Below are positions 48,112-55,359 of a stretch of DNA of 64,000 bases, piece by piece. Made by a program: the position numbers and the translations under genes. Location: the IMG/VR virus record IMGVR_UViG_3300034816_000006, positions 1-64,000 of that record, one strand, 5' to 3'. This DNA comes from a virus. A model generated the notes under the pieces. It made no database searches, was not told the DNA's origin, and saw nothing but the letters and a program-made list of their open reading frames with translations. How positions within the stretch are numbered: the stretch's first letter is position 1; every line of letters starts with the position of its first letter.

Positions 48112-48383
48112 CCTGGCTCGACCACTTCGCCTGCGCCCTCGTCGACCAGGCCGCGATCCAGTCGGAGCCGGTAGCGGCAGTCAAGTGCCAGCGCTTGGCC
48201 GAAGCTGACGACGCACTGCGTAGGTCAGTCGAGCCACCGCCGCCCAACCCGCTCGCGCCCCACCTGACCGCCGTGCTGGCCATCGTACGCCGTACCGGCG
48301 GCTACATGGACCCGGAGGACCAGGCGGTACTGCGTGCAGCTACGGCAGCGGTGGCCGGTATACGAGAATGCGGAAATCCGTGA
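48108..48383 (+). CDS. Small helical protein, 91 aa
   Basis: 91 residues from ATG 48108. Helices with DHFACALVDQAAIQSEPVAA and HLTAVLAIVRRTGGYMD. Ends a coupled chain before a 142-bp gap. Unknown. Confidence 0.65.
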   Translation: MTWLDHFACALVDQAAIQSEPVAAVKCQRLAEADDALRRSVEPPPPNPLAPHLTAVLAIVRRTGGYMDPEDQAVLRAATAAVAGIRECGNP

Positions 48384-48525
48384 ATCGCGGTGAGAGGCGA
48401 ACCGCTGGCGTGGCCGTTTTGGCTGCTAGAATCGCGCAGGCGGCGCTTTCGACTCCGGATCGGTCGACGCGGCACCTGCAGTGTGTGAATTCGATACAGG
48501 CCACACAGGCAGCGGAGGCTGGTTC
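48384..48525 (+). promoter_or_regulatory. 142-bp gap with possible promoter
   Basis: TAGAAT at 48427-48432 (CTGCTAGAAT) could be a -10, but no good -35 is seen at 17 bp. AATCGCGGTGAG just after the stop resembles but does not match the late element. Confidence 0.35.
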
Positions 48526-49197
48526 ATGATCTTCACCCGCCACGCCGTGCAGCGGTACCGCCAGTTCCACATGCTGGACCAGCCCACCGCTACGGACGAT
48601 GACGCATACGACGTGCTGATGCGGCATGGCCCGGCTGCCGTGCTGAGTCGCACCAGGACGCATCGCGGTGACCCGGTGTGGATGCTCGAGGCGCTGGGCG
48701 CTGAGCTCGTGTGCAAACACGAGAACGGTACCGTCACATGTGTCACCGTGCTTCCTCCTCCGCGGTTTCGCGGCCTGACGCCGCTGCAAGCGGAGCGCGT
48801 TGCGGACTCGCATCGTGAGGCGCGTGAGCGGGCCGAAGCTGCGCAACGTGTGGTCGCTGAGACGAGCGCTGCCATGGCTCGGGCCATCGTGGCCCGGAGG
48901 GTCGCGGCCGCGCCGGCTGCGATCGCGGTCCGCAAGACCGAGCTGGCCATGCTGCAGGCCGACCTGTCTGCGGCCAAGCGCGCCGCGACGTTCGCCGTGG
49001 CCGAGCGCGACAGCCTCGGGGCTGCGCTCAAGACCATGCGACACCAGCTGACCAGCGACGAGACGGTAAGCAAGCTGAAGGCCGCGCTCAAGGTCGCCGT
49101 GCGTCGCCTGATGGAGGTCGGCGACGAGGACGGGCTGGCGGCGATCGCCGCGGTCGACCCGGGCCTAGCGTCGGTGGAATTCGTGGAGATCCGATGA
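48526..49197 (+). CDS. HAVQRYRQF-domain protein with coiled coil, 223 aa
   Basis: 223 residues from ATG 48526 (GGAGG 7 bases before); a GTG at 48481 is in frame. First 75 residues share the TRHAVQRY...VWMLEALGAELVCK plan with the small protein at 22324. The remainder is a long Ala-rich coiled coil (ALKTMRHQLTSDETVSKLK, ALKVAVRRLMEVG). A paralog with an added helical arm; role unknown. Confidence 0.7.
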   Translation: MIFTRHAVQRYRQFHMLDQPTATDDDAYDVLMRHGPAAVLSRTRTHRGDPVWMLEALGAELVCKHENGTVTCVTVLPPPRFRGLTPLQAERVADSHREARERAEAAQRVVAETSAAMARAIVARRVAAAPAAIAVRKTELAMLQADLSAAKRAATFAVAERDSLGAALKTMRHQLTSDETVSKLKAALKVAVRRLMEVGDEDGLAAIAAVDPGLASVEFVEIR

Positions 49198-49475
49198 ACG
49201 CCTACCACCGCCGCATCGGCCATGTCACCGCGCCCGCCGAGGTCGTCGACCCGGAGATGCGCATGTCGCGACTGCGCCAAATCTGCAGGACCTGGCGATC
49301 GTGCTTGGACATGGAGATTGGCAATTTCACTGACCACGATCCGGTCCGCGATCGCTGGACTCCGTCACGTCACACCGTTACGACGACTGAATCGACCTCC
49401 CACCCCTCCCCGCGCACCATGACCAGATGCAACGCCGCAAGATCGCGCTTCGCCCCGAGACCATCCGCCACCTGA
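49194..49475 (+). CDS. Small unknown protein, 93 aa
   Basis: 93 residues from ATG 49194, which overlaps the previous stop by 4 bases. Begins NAYHRRIGHVTAPAEVVDPE; the last third is Arg/Ser/Pro-rich and overlaps the next small gene by 49 bases in another frame, so the C-terminus may be unreal. Confidence 0.5.
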   Translation: MNAYHRRIGHVTAPAEVVDPEMRMSRLRQICRTWRSCLDMEIGNFTDHDPVRDRWTPSRHTVTTTESTSHPSPRTMTRCNAARSRFAPRPSAT

Positions 49476-49588
49476 CCGACCTCGGCGCTGTCGTCGGTGG
49501 GCGGCCCACGAGTTGGCCGTACTGCCTGGGCGCGGAAGCGGTTCAGACCACGCAGACGATCAAGTGCCCGACGGCGGCGTGCGGGTGA
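49427..49588 (+). CDS. Second lanthipeptide-like RiPP precursor
   Basis: 53 residues from ATG 49427. Leader RRKIALRPETIRHLTDLGAVVGG closely follows the class I lanthipeptide leader (K-I-x-L-x-x-E-T-I-R-x-L-T ending in GG) and matches the leader of the precursor at 30491. Core RPTSWPYC...TTQTIKCPTAAC-Gly has three Cys (33, 47, 52) and several Thr/Ser. Shorter core than the other precursor. It starts inside the end of another ORF in a different frame and lacks a clear ribosome binding site, so expression is less certain. Its TGA overlaps the next GTG. Confidence 0.5.
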   Translation: MQRRKIALRPETIRHLTDLGAVVGGRPTSWPYCLGAEAVQTTQTIKCPTAACG

Positions 49589-49743
49589 CTGTTCGCGAGC
49601 TTGGCACCGATGGCCACCTACACGAGACGCCGGTTGCGCCGGCGCTGCAGCTGGTCAGCGTCCCGGTCGTCGTCGATCTACCGCGTCCGTGGCTGCTCGC
49701 ACGAGCGGTTCGCTGGATCAAGCGCTGGTGGTTATGCGCCTGA
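49585..49743 (+). CDS. Small protein with amphipathic C-terminus, 52 aa
   Basis: 52 residues from GTG 49585, which overlaps the RiPP-like stop by 4 bases. Val-rich middle (LQLVSVPVVVDLPRPW), then a basic/Trp C-terminus (WLLARAVRWIKRWW) likely to touch membrane. Coupled directly to the precursor, so they may be one functional unit. Confidence 0.55.
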   Translation: MTVRELGTDGHLHETPVAPALQLVSVPVVVDLPRPWLLARAVRWIKRWWLCA

Positions 49744-50015
49744 TCTCCCTGCTCCTGCTCGCGCTCTCCTGCCTCGTCCGCCCGCATGCCGCGCGATGCC
49801 CAGCCGGTCGCGACCTCCGCACCGGGATCCGCCGCGATGGCAGGTTCGAGTGCTGGTCAGCGCCGCGCGGATCAGTGGTCTACGACGGCACGTTCGGTCA
49901 CCCAGATCGCAGCGTGCAGCGGGACGATGCCGTGGAGGCGAGGATCGTGTGCACGGGTGGGAGCGTGCCGATCGTGGTGGATGCGGTGACGGTGGGCTGT
50001 CAGATGAGGCACTAG
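49734..50015 (+). CDS. Exported Cys-containing protein, 93 aa
   Basis: 93 residues from ATG 49734. Signal peptide RLISLLLLALSCLVRPHAA, then a mature domain with Cys (ARCPAGRDLRT, FECWSAPRGS, RIVCTGG, TVGCQMRH). Ends against the convergent minus-strand gene at 50022. Secreted or periplasmic; role unknown, perhaps linked to the small precursor upstream. Confidence 0.65.
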   Translation: MRLISLLLLALSCLVRPHAARCPAGRDLRTGIRRDGRFECWSAPRGSVVYDGTFGHPDRSVQRDDAVEARIVCTGGSVPIVVDAVTVGCQMRH

Positions 50016-50021
50016 CAGGCG

Positions 50022-50756
50022 TCAGCTGCTGGGAAGTCCTGCAGCGACTGCGCGGCCGATCGCTTCCCACTTCTCGTACCAGTCCTCAGGTATCGGGTGG
50101 TGCTCACGAAGACGAGGTGACAAGTGCAACGACATCGCCATGGACATCAGGTCACGTCCGCTGGTGTTCGGTAGACCGTATTCCGCGTGATGACGGAGAT
50201 CTCCGTCGACGAGCGTCACGGCGCCTTCGCGCACCAGGATAGTGCACACCGGCCTGCGGTGGTCCTCGCATGACTCACCAGACATCAGGGTTGCGGCCAA
50301 GTGCAGGAACGGGAACTCCGTGGCCAGGGTGCGCCAGTCGCTCTCCACGCTCTCAGCGCTCGGCCACTTCCCGACGTTGTCTGAGTATTCGATGCGACCA
50401 TCGGGCCGACACCAGCCGTGCGGTCCGCCGATGAATGCCGTACTCAGCCAGTTGTTGTGTACGTATTCGGTCTCGATGCAGCCCCATGCGCGCTGCCACG
50501 CCTCAAGACGTCCCCACGCCGCGTGGAACTGCTTCGGAGTCGAATTTTCTGCGGTCATGCGGTCGGTATCTGGCATGCCCAGGCGATGCTTCATCCTTGC
50601 ATTCCAGTCGTGATCGTTTCCGCCGTATCCGTTGCACAGGAAGCTATCGGTTCGGCGGATGATTTCCATGGCCTGGTCTGCCGTGACCGGCCTGCCGCTG
50701 ACCACCATCTGCGGCCACTTCGGAAGCCCGTAATCCTTGGTCTCTTTCTCGCTCAT
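50022..50756 (-). CDS. Unknown protein, 244 aa
   Basis: 244 residues from ATG 50756. Trp/His-rich alpha-beta protein (GYGGNDHDWNARMKHRLGMP, WGRLEAWQRAWGCIETEYV), later SGESCEDHRRPVCTILV. No motif fits a known enzyme. The end of a leftward gene set that starts at 51933. Confidence 0.7.
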   Translation of the reverse strand: MSEKETKDYGLPKWPQMVVSGRPVTADQAMEIIRRTDSFLCNGYGGNDHDWNARMKHRLGMPDTDRMTAENSTPKQFHAAWGRLEAWQRAWGCIETEYVHNNWLSTAFIGGPHGWCRPDGRIEYSDNVGKWPSAESVESDWRTLATEFPFLHLAATLMSGESCEDHRRPVCTILVREGAVTLVDGDLRHHAEYGLPNTSGRDLMSMAMSLHLSPRLREHHPIPEDWYEKWEAIGRAVAAGLPSS

Positions 50757-50760
50757 CCTC

Positions 50761-51000
50761 TTACCTTTCGCACCGCACCAGCAGTGTTGCAAGCATCAAC
50801 TCGTCGATCCTCGGCGTCGTCACGCGCCCCATCGGGACCAGCGAGAACTCGAGCTCGGGCAACTCGCCGGTCGCCGACGGCACGGTGCAGTCGCTGACGT
50901 CGATCTCCCACTGGTACTCGTCGCCGAAGTGGTCCACCCAGACCTGTTGCGTGCGACCGTCGGGCCGGGTGATCCAGACGGCGCGGGGGAGGCGGGTCAT
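50761..51000 (-). CDS. Small unknown protein, 79 aa
   Basis: 79 residues from ATG 51000 (overlaps upstream stop). Beta-rich: AVWITRPDGRTQQVWVDHFG and SATGELPELEFSLVP. Unknown. Confidence 0.65.
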   Translation of the reverse strand: MTRLPRAVWITRPDGRTQQVWVDHFGDEYQWEIDVSDCTVPSATGELPELEFSLVPMGRVTTPRIDELMLATLLVRCER

Positions 51001-51398
51001 GAGCGCTCGGGTGGCTTCGTCTCGAACCACGCGGCCAGCGCCTCGAGTTCACGAGCCGCTTCGCGCATCTCAGCCGGTGTGCGCAGGAGGCCGTGCATGA
51101 CGACGCCCGTGTGGCTGCCGATCGAGAACGCGCCGGGCGTCTTCACTGCGAGCTTCTTGGTCTGCGGCTCGCGTCTCTGCCATTCAGCGAATGCCACGGC
51201 CCGGGCCCTCGCCGCTACGTCGTCCGGCGTCTCGGCGCGTAGGTCATCGCTGTTCGCTCGCTCGTCTGCGTCTTCACCGTCGAAGCGCACCAGGGGAAAC
51301 TTGGGCGCCGGCTTGACGACGATTCCGCCCTTGCCGCGCTTGAAGCAGTCGAGGCCGATCACGCGGTCTCCCTTGGAGAACTTGGTTGGCTTGGCCAC
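50997..51398 (-). CDS. Unknown protein, 133 aa
   Basis: 133 residues. Begins KPTKFSKGDRVIGLDCFKRG, a short KOW/SH3-like strand pattern (GKGGIVVKPAPKFPLVRFDG), then helices. Possibly nucleic acid binding. Unknown. Confidence 0.65.
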   Translation of the reverse strand: MAKPTKFSKGDRVIGLDCFKRGKGGIVVKPAPKFPLVRFDGEDADERANSDDLRAETPDDVAARARAVAFAEWQRREPQTKKLAVKTPGAFSIGSHTGVVMHGLLRTPAEMREAARELEALAAWFETKPPERS

Positions 51399-51400
51399 AG

Positions 51401-51610
51401 CTACTTCCCCTCCTCGCGGGCGTTGATGGCGGCGTCGATGCGGGCACGTAGTGCGGTCAGTCCGTCCGAGTCAACGCGGGGATCGCCGACCGGATACCGC
51501 ATACAGGCGTTGCAGCGATCGAGCAACAGTTCCAGCGCGCGAATCTCTTCGACGACCTGAGTGCGCAGCTTCACCACCATGTCTGGCGTCAGCGTCTCGA
51601 CGGTTACCAT
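51401..51610 (-). CDS. Small helical protein, 69 aa
   Basis: 69 residues from ATG 51610, sharing one base with the upstream stop. Long helix LRTQVVEEIRALELLLDRCN. Unknown. Confidence 0.65.
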   Translation of the reverse strand: MVTVETLTPDMVVKLRTQVVEEIRALELLLDRCNACMRYPVGDPRVDSDGLTALRARIDAAINAREEGK

Positions 51611-51933
51611 CAGCGCACCGCCTGGGCGACAACCTGCCACTGCCGATCCGTGAGATCACGCAGCGCACGCGAGAGTGGGCTGTCGGCGGACGTGATCCGA
51701 TTCTGCAGTTCAGCCGAGTAGATGCAGCTCAGCCTGCTATCATCGACGAGCACCTGGTCCAGTTCGAGCGCGTAGATGCGTCGCTCGCCATCTTGGGTCG
51801 TCAGCGTGACGCGGCCGGTCTTGGCGACCGTAGCGGTGGCGCCGAGTGACCTGATCTGGCGAAGCATGTACGCGGTGCCAGCGGTGAACTGGCCATCCTG
51901 CAGGCCGAACACAGTGACGGTCTTGGTTGCCAT
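51610..51933 (-). CDS. Small unknown protein, 107 aa, first of leftward set
   Basis: 107 residues. Beta-alpha start (TVTVFGLQDGQFTAGTAYML), strand-rich middle, helical C-terminus (RALRDLTDRQWQVV). AGGAG lies 5 bases before the ATG, downstream of a TTGCGT/TACTAT promoter. Unknown. Confidence 0.7.
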   Translation of the reverse strand: MATKTVTVFGLQDGQFTAGTAYMLRQIRSLGATATVAKTGRVTLTTQDGERRIYALELDQVLVDDSRLSCIYSAELQNRITSADSPLSRALRDLTDRQWQVVAQAVR

Positions 51934-51970
51934 GTTGCTCCTATAGTACGTCCATTTTCATAGAACGCAA
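51934..51970 (-). promoter_or_regulatory. TTGCGT-N16-TACTAT promoter, minus strand
   Basis: Minus strand TTGCGT (51970-51965), 16-bp spacer, TACTAT (51948-51943), then AGGAG before the ATG at 51933. The flanking GGCTTGCGTTC is identical to the sequence before 16449. Confidence 0.65.
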
Positions 51971-52046
51971 GCCTCCCGCTGCGTAGATGCGGTTCACGCA
52001 GTCCGGATGCGGCGCGTCAAGGCGTTGAGTCTCACGCAGAGAGGGC

Positions 52047-52081
52047 TGGACATCGGCGCGGAGTGGTCGTACTATATCAAT
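52047..52081 (+). promoter_or_regulatory. Leaderless promoter TGGACA-N17-TACTAT
   Basis: TGGACA (52047-52052), 17-bp spacer, TACTAT (52070-52075), 6 bp, GTG at 52082. Decides the start of the next gene in favour of the GTG rather than the ATG at 52007. Confidence 0.6.
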
Positions 52082-52333
52082 GTGAAGACGCTGAATGATC
52101 CTAGGCTCTCCCTCGCGACCGCAGCCATCCGGGCTGCGTATGCCCACAACGTGCTCGACGAGGCAGATCGGCTGGAGTTTATCGCATCGATTGGGTCGGA
52201 TGACCTATCCGACGCAGAGGCGTGGTCACGTCTTGTGATCCACGATCTATCGGCGCGCTGCCGATCGTTCACGCCCGCCGTGCTCGCGAACCTTATCGCC
52301 CTCTGCGCGGCATGTGATGCGGTCCGGTCATGA
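52082..52333 (+). CDS. Small helical protein, 83 aa
   Basis: 83 residues from GTG 52082 (25 residues longer if ATG 52007 is used). Helical: LSLATAAIRAAYAHNVLDEA, SDAEAWSRLVIHDLSARC. Short C-terminus with Cys. Coupled to the next gene. Unknown. Confidence 0.65.
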   Translation: MKTLNDPRLSLATAAIRAAYAHNVLDEADRLEFIASIGSDDLSDAEAWSRLVIHDLSARCRSFTPAVLANLIALCAACDAVRS

Positions 52334-52497
52334 CAAAGGACAGGACCCTTTCCGAAGTTCTGCACAGCCTTGGGTATGACCACGTTGCCGGCCGCATACA
52401 TGGCAAGAAGTCGATTCGGCGGGGCGGCCTTGAGGTAGCCCACCTAACCGCCGACGAGGCGTGGATATGGCTGCGTCAGACTGGGCAGGTGCCATGA
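52330..52497 (+). CDS. Small protein, 55 aa
   Basis: 55 residues from ATG 52330, overlaps neighbours by 4 bases on both sides. RTLSEVLHSLGYDHVAGRIH...LTADEAWIWL. Compact alpha-beta; unknown. Confidence 0.65.
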   Translation: MTKDRTLSEVLHSLGYDHVAGRIHGKKSIRRGGLEVAHLTADEAWIWLRQTGQVP

Positions 52498-52682
52498 CCC
52501 GCGGTGGCCCTCGCCCCGGCGCCGGCAAGCCGCCCAAGTACGGGATGACGATGCGCGAGCGCTGGGAACTGAAGCTCACCGAGGCAGACGCAGCGGAGAT
52601 CCAGGCGGCGATCCCGGACGGCTACCCGCGCGGCAGGTGGGTGGTAGAGGCCGCCCTGGCGAGGGCAAGGAGGGGAGGGTGA
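52494..52682 (+). CDS. RHH-like DNA-binding protein, 62 aa
   Basis: 62 residues. GGPRPGAGKPPKYGMTMRE then ELKLTEADAAEIQAAI and PRGRWVVEAALAR: basic start plus RHH fold, like the small regulators at 15980 and 63146. Coupled to neighbours. Confidence 0.7.
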   Translation: MTRGGPRPGAGKPPKYGMTMRERWELKLTEADAAEIQAAIPDGYPRGRWVVEAALARARRGG

Positions 52683-53029
52683 GCGGGATGCTGACACCCG
52701 AGGAAATCGCCGCGCTTCGCTGCTGTCGTCTTGCCGGTCCGCGGCACGAACTGGCGATTGCCCGAGCGGCCATCGATCGGCTGTGCAGAGAAGCACATGC
52801 CGCCATTACCACGACGGTGCCGCAGTCCGTTCGCGCTCGGCGCAGCGACGAGACCTGGTTAGGATGGGCGATCCATGTTGCCCACGAACGCGGGTTCGCC
52901 GACGAGGACGCGGTGCGCGACGTGTACACGACAAACCTGCTAGCTGGTGCGACCGAGCGTGACAGTGCGCATCGGGCGCTGATCGCGACCGCTGTTGTCT
53001 CTGGTCTGTCGTTGGGTCGCGCCACCTGA
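52679..53029 (+). CDS. Unknown protein, 116 aa
   Basis: 116 residues from GTG 52679 (overlaps previous stop; GGAGGGGAGG upstream). Helical: ALRCCRLAGPRHELAIARAA, WLGWAIHVAHERGFADED. A 71-bp gap with CACCTGC repeats follows. Unknown. Confidence 0.65.
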   Translation: MSGMLTPEEIAALRCCRLAGPRHELAIARAAIDRLCREAHAAITTTVPQSVRARRSDETWLGWAIHVAHERGFADEDAVRDVYTTNLLAGATERDSAHRALIATAVVSGLSLGRAT

Positions 53030-53033
53030 CCGC

Positions 53034-53057
53034 ACCTGCGACACCTATGCACCTGCA
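53034..53057. repeat. CACCTGC pair, possible operator
   Basis: CACCTGC at 53034-53040 and 53051-53057 (17 bp apart), the first followed by GACACC. The same sequence in reverse (GCAGGTG) is repeated three times at 34-bp spacing at 54534, 54568 and 54602, and GCGACACC is also shared. Confidence 0.4.
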
Positions 53058-53100
53058 CTAGGTATGCAAGTGTGCGTCCGGACCTCGTATCGCCCATGTC

Positions 53101-53481
53101 ATGGCGGCGTGGCAGAGTCTGCTGCACCACATGAGCATCAGCGTGCCCAAGGGCTTCTCCGTCTCGCTCCCCGTGAACATCACTGACGGTCCGGTTCCGA
53201 ACCCCGACACGTCGACGCCGCTGACGAACGTCAAGAGCGATGACCCGTGGATCCGGGTGGTCTACCCCGATCCGACGCCAGGCGTGACGAATCCTGCTCG
53301 TTCGATCCGGGTCGACGCGCTCGGCAATCCGGGTCAGGGCACCAACGTGCATGCGACGTTCGTGTCGCCGCTCGACGGCGCGATCCGCAACATGTCGGAC
53401 ACCGCGACCATCACGGCGCCGCCGAACAACGGGACGGCGAGCTTCGGCACGCCGAGCGCACCGTTTCTCACCCCACCGTGA
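53101..53481 (+). CDS. Small beta-rich protein, 126 aa
   Basis: 126 residues from ATG 53101 (ATG 53131 also in frame). Beta-strand pattern with Pro-rich ends: FSVSLPVNITDGPVP, DDPWIRVVYPDPTPG, ATITAPPNNGTASFG. Resembles an Ig-like virion domain, although far from the tail genes. Unknown. Confidence 0.6.
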   Translation: MAAWQSLLHHMSISVPKGFSVSLPVNITDGPVPNPDTSTPLTNVKSDDPWIRVVYPDPTPGVTNPARSIRVDALGNPGQGTNVHATFVSPLDGAIRNMSDTATITAPPNNGTASFGTPSAPFLTPP

Positions 53482-53485
53482 CGCG

Positions 53486-53836
53486 ATGGCCGCAACGATC
53501 GACCCATCGGCTTCGAGGCGCGAGTTGCTGGTGCAACTCCTGCTGACCGTCGACGCCAATCACGCAACCATCCTCGAAAGGCTACAGACCATGGACCAGA
53601 GAATTCAGACCGTTATCGACGGCGAGGCAGCCGAACGCGCCCAGATCGAGCTCCTGATCGCCGCGTTCCAGGCGCAGGCTCCGTTACTCGCGTCGCTGCA
53701 GCAGCAGATCGCCGACCTCCGCGCCAATGGCTTCCTGACGGACGAGCAGGCCGGCGCACTGGCTGCGACCGCCGCGAACATGGCGGCCGAAGCGTCGAAG
53801 GTGTCGACTGTGCTGACCCCACCGCCCGCGCCGTGA
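53486..53836 (+). CDS. Coiled-coil protein, 116 aa
   Basis: 116 residues. Helical: LLVQLLLTVDANHATILERL, QIELLIAAFQAQAPLLASLQ, then Ala-rich. Followed by a membrane peptide. Small structural or lytic accessory possible. Unknown. Confidence 0.65.
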   Translation: MAATIDPSASRRELLVQLLLTVDANHATILERLQTMDQRIQTVIDGEAAERAQIELLIAAFQAQAPLLASLQQQIADLRANGFLTDEQAGALAATAANMAAEASKVSTVLTPPPAP

Positions 53837-53934
53837 AGCGCCAAGACGTCGCCGTCGGCATGCTGGTCCTGCTCGCGATCGGCGCTGCGGTGATGTTGGT
53901 GGTCGCGCAGATCTGGGTTGCGATCGGCGGGTGA
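53833..53934 (+). CDS. Membrane micropeptide, 33 aa
   Basis: 33 residues from GTG 53833 (overlaps previous stop, and its TGA overlaps the next GTG). Residues 7-28 hydrophobic (AVGMLVLLAIGAAVMLVV). Single-span membrane peptide; holin or host-regulating peptide possible. Confidence 0.55.
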   Translation: MKRQDVAVGMLVLLAIGAAVMLVVAQIWVAIGG

Positions 53935-54209
53935 GGCTGCGAGACTGGCCGACGATGAGCCGGTCCGTCACCCCGCGTCAACTACGAGAGCGCATCGCCC
54001 GTGCCGTTGATGAGCGGCAAGTCGATCCGTGTCTGGACGAGTTCTATGACGACGGCAGGACGTGCGACGGTCAGAACTGCGACCTGTGCAACCCGGGCTT
54101 CTACGAGGAGCAGGCGATCCAACGACGGATGGCAGTCGAGGTGCCGAAGTTCTCGGTCGCTGATCGCGTGCTGGCACAGGCCGGCATTCTGATCGTTCTC
54201 GCTGCTTAG
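53931..54209 (+). CDS. Small Cys-containing protein, 92 aa
   Basis: 92 residues from GTG 53931. DGRTCDGQNCDLCNPGFYE in the middle binds metal plausibly, and the C-terminus is hydrophobic (VLAQAGILIVLAA). Ends convergent with the minus-strand gene, overlapping by 3 or 4 bases. Confidence 0.6.
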   Translation: MRLRDWPTMSRSVTPRQLRERIARAVDERQVDPCLDEFYDDGRTCDGQNCDLCNPGFYEEQAIQRRMAVEVPKFSVADRVLAQAGILIVLAA

Positions 54210-54358
54210 CGCTTCGGCGCTGCGATCCGCAGCTCCTCGAGCACGTGAGCGATCCGCCACGGCCTTAGTTCGCGCGTCGGCCGCTCGAGCAGCTCGCAGT
54301 CCACGGCGGCGATCGCCGGCCCGCGGCAGGTCACGATGACGCAGACGGCCGCCCTCAC
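54206..54358 (-). CDS. Small protein, 50 aa, minus strand
   Basis: 50 residues from GTG 54358, overlapping the upstream stop by 4 bases. RAAVCVIVTCRGPAIAAVDC start, helical end (IAHVLEELRIAAPKR). Unknown. Confidence 0.55.
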   Translation of the reverse strand: MRAAVCVIVTCRGPAIAAVDCELLERPTRELRPWRIAHVLEELRIAAPKR

Positions 54359-54486
54359 GGAATCACCGGCAGCTTCGTCGTAACCGCCATGCTCGCGGTG
54401 TTGCGCGGGTAGCGGCGCCTGGGCTCGGGCATCGACGGGGCAACGGTCCAGGTCCAGTTGGTCGGCAGGGGCTGCGTCGTGGTCAT
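54355..54486 (-). CDS. Small protein, 43 aa, minus strand
   Basis: 43 residues from ATG 54486: TTTQPLPTNWTWTVAPSMPE then Arg-rich. Coupled by GTGA to the next minus gene. Divergent from the Cys-rich gene at 54685 across a 198-bp repeat-bearing gap. Unknown. Confidence 0.5.
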   Translation of the reverse strand: MTTTQPLPTNWTWTVAPSMPEPRRRYPRNTASMAVTTKLPVIP

Positions 54487-54684
54487 GCCTATAGGTTCGG
54501 TCGCGGCGTGGCGGTTGACAGGTAGCGATCGGGTTGCAGGTGCGGGTGTGGCACTGGTGCGGTACTGTTGCAGGTGTGGTTCGACCGCATGCGCAATCAG
54601 CTTGCAGGTGCCCTACTACAGTGCGACACCTTCATCGGTGTTGCGACACCCGGTCCGGATTGGTAGGGTCGTCTTGCACTGGCA
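54487..54684. promoter_or_regulatory. Divergent gap with three TTGCAGGTG repeats, 34 bp apart
   Basis: TTGCAGGTG at 54534-54542, 54568-54576 and 54602-54610, exactly 34 bp apart (about three helical turns). Also GCGACACC at 54623 and 54643, and TTGACAGGT near 54514. TAGGGT near 54663 might be a -10. A regulator binding site array or iterons are the two readings. Confidence 0.5.
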
Positions 54685-55359
54685 GTGAGTACCGAAGCTG
54701 TAGCCGTCGCAACGACAGCGCCTGATCCGGCGCGGATGAGCTACGAGGAGAAGAAGTCGCAGGGCTGGTGCACACGGCGCTGGTGCCGCACGCCCGCATC
54801 GCTGGCGGATGACTCTCAGTTGTGCCAGCGCCATCTCAAGCGCAAGCGTGAGCAGGATGCCGCGTCCGCTGCCCGGCGCCGTGCTGCACGAGAGGCGGAT
54901 GGCCTGTGTGTGTGGTGCCCTGCCGCCAAGCCGAGGCCCGCAACGCAGGGCTCCACGGCGTGCCTGCCGTGCCGCATCAAGCGGAACCGCCTCAAGATTG
55001 AGGATGGTGTCGGCACCCGACTAGGGCACCAGGACCGCGCCGCTGCGATCGCTGCAGCTACCCGCAAAGATCCGGACGGCCGGACTCGCTACCACGGCCA
55101 GGGTCGTCGTGGCCAGCAGACCTACGCGACGCTTAACGCGCAGGACCTCCGCCTAGCGAAGACACGATGGGAGCCGTTCAGCGCGGGCGTAACGATCATG
55201 GACACCGAGGAATTCAAGGCGCTACATCGCGGAGAGCGCGAGGAGGTCAAGAAGGCCATCTGCCGCGTCGGCAATCTGCTCTCCGGCCACATCGACGACA
55301 TCCTGGAGCGACTCGGGCACTTTCAGACGCGGCACGGCCGCAGAGACGAGGACAAGTGA
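54685..55359 (+). CDS. Cys-rich zinc protein, 224 aa
   Basis: 224 residues from GTG 54685. GWCTRRWCRTP and LCQRHLKRKREQD, then GLCVWCPAAKPR and ACLPCRIKRN, followed by a helical C-terminus (RLAKTRWEPFSAGVTIMD). The CVWCP...CxxCR unit recurs at 56204. Probably nucleic-acid binding. First gene of a rightward run. Confidence 0.65.
   Translation: MSTEAVAVATTAPDPARMSYEEKKSQGWCTRRWCRTPASLADDSQLCQRHLKRKREQDAASAARRRAAREADGLCVWCPAAKPRPATQGSTACLPCRIKRNRLKIEDGVGTRLGHQDRAAAIAAATRKDPDGRTRYHGQGRRGQQTYATLNAQDLRLAKTRWEPFSAGVTIMDTEEFKALHRGEREEVKKAICRVGNLLSGHIDDILERLGHFQTRHGRRDEDK

Noticed and set aside
30000-50000. Lanthionine synthetase for the RiPP-like precursors
   Set aside because: All long ORFs here have other assignments (nuclease, RecT, helicase, Prim-Pol, clamp); none has LanB, LanC or LanM motifs.
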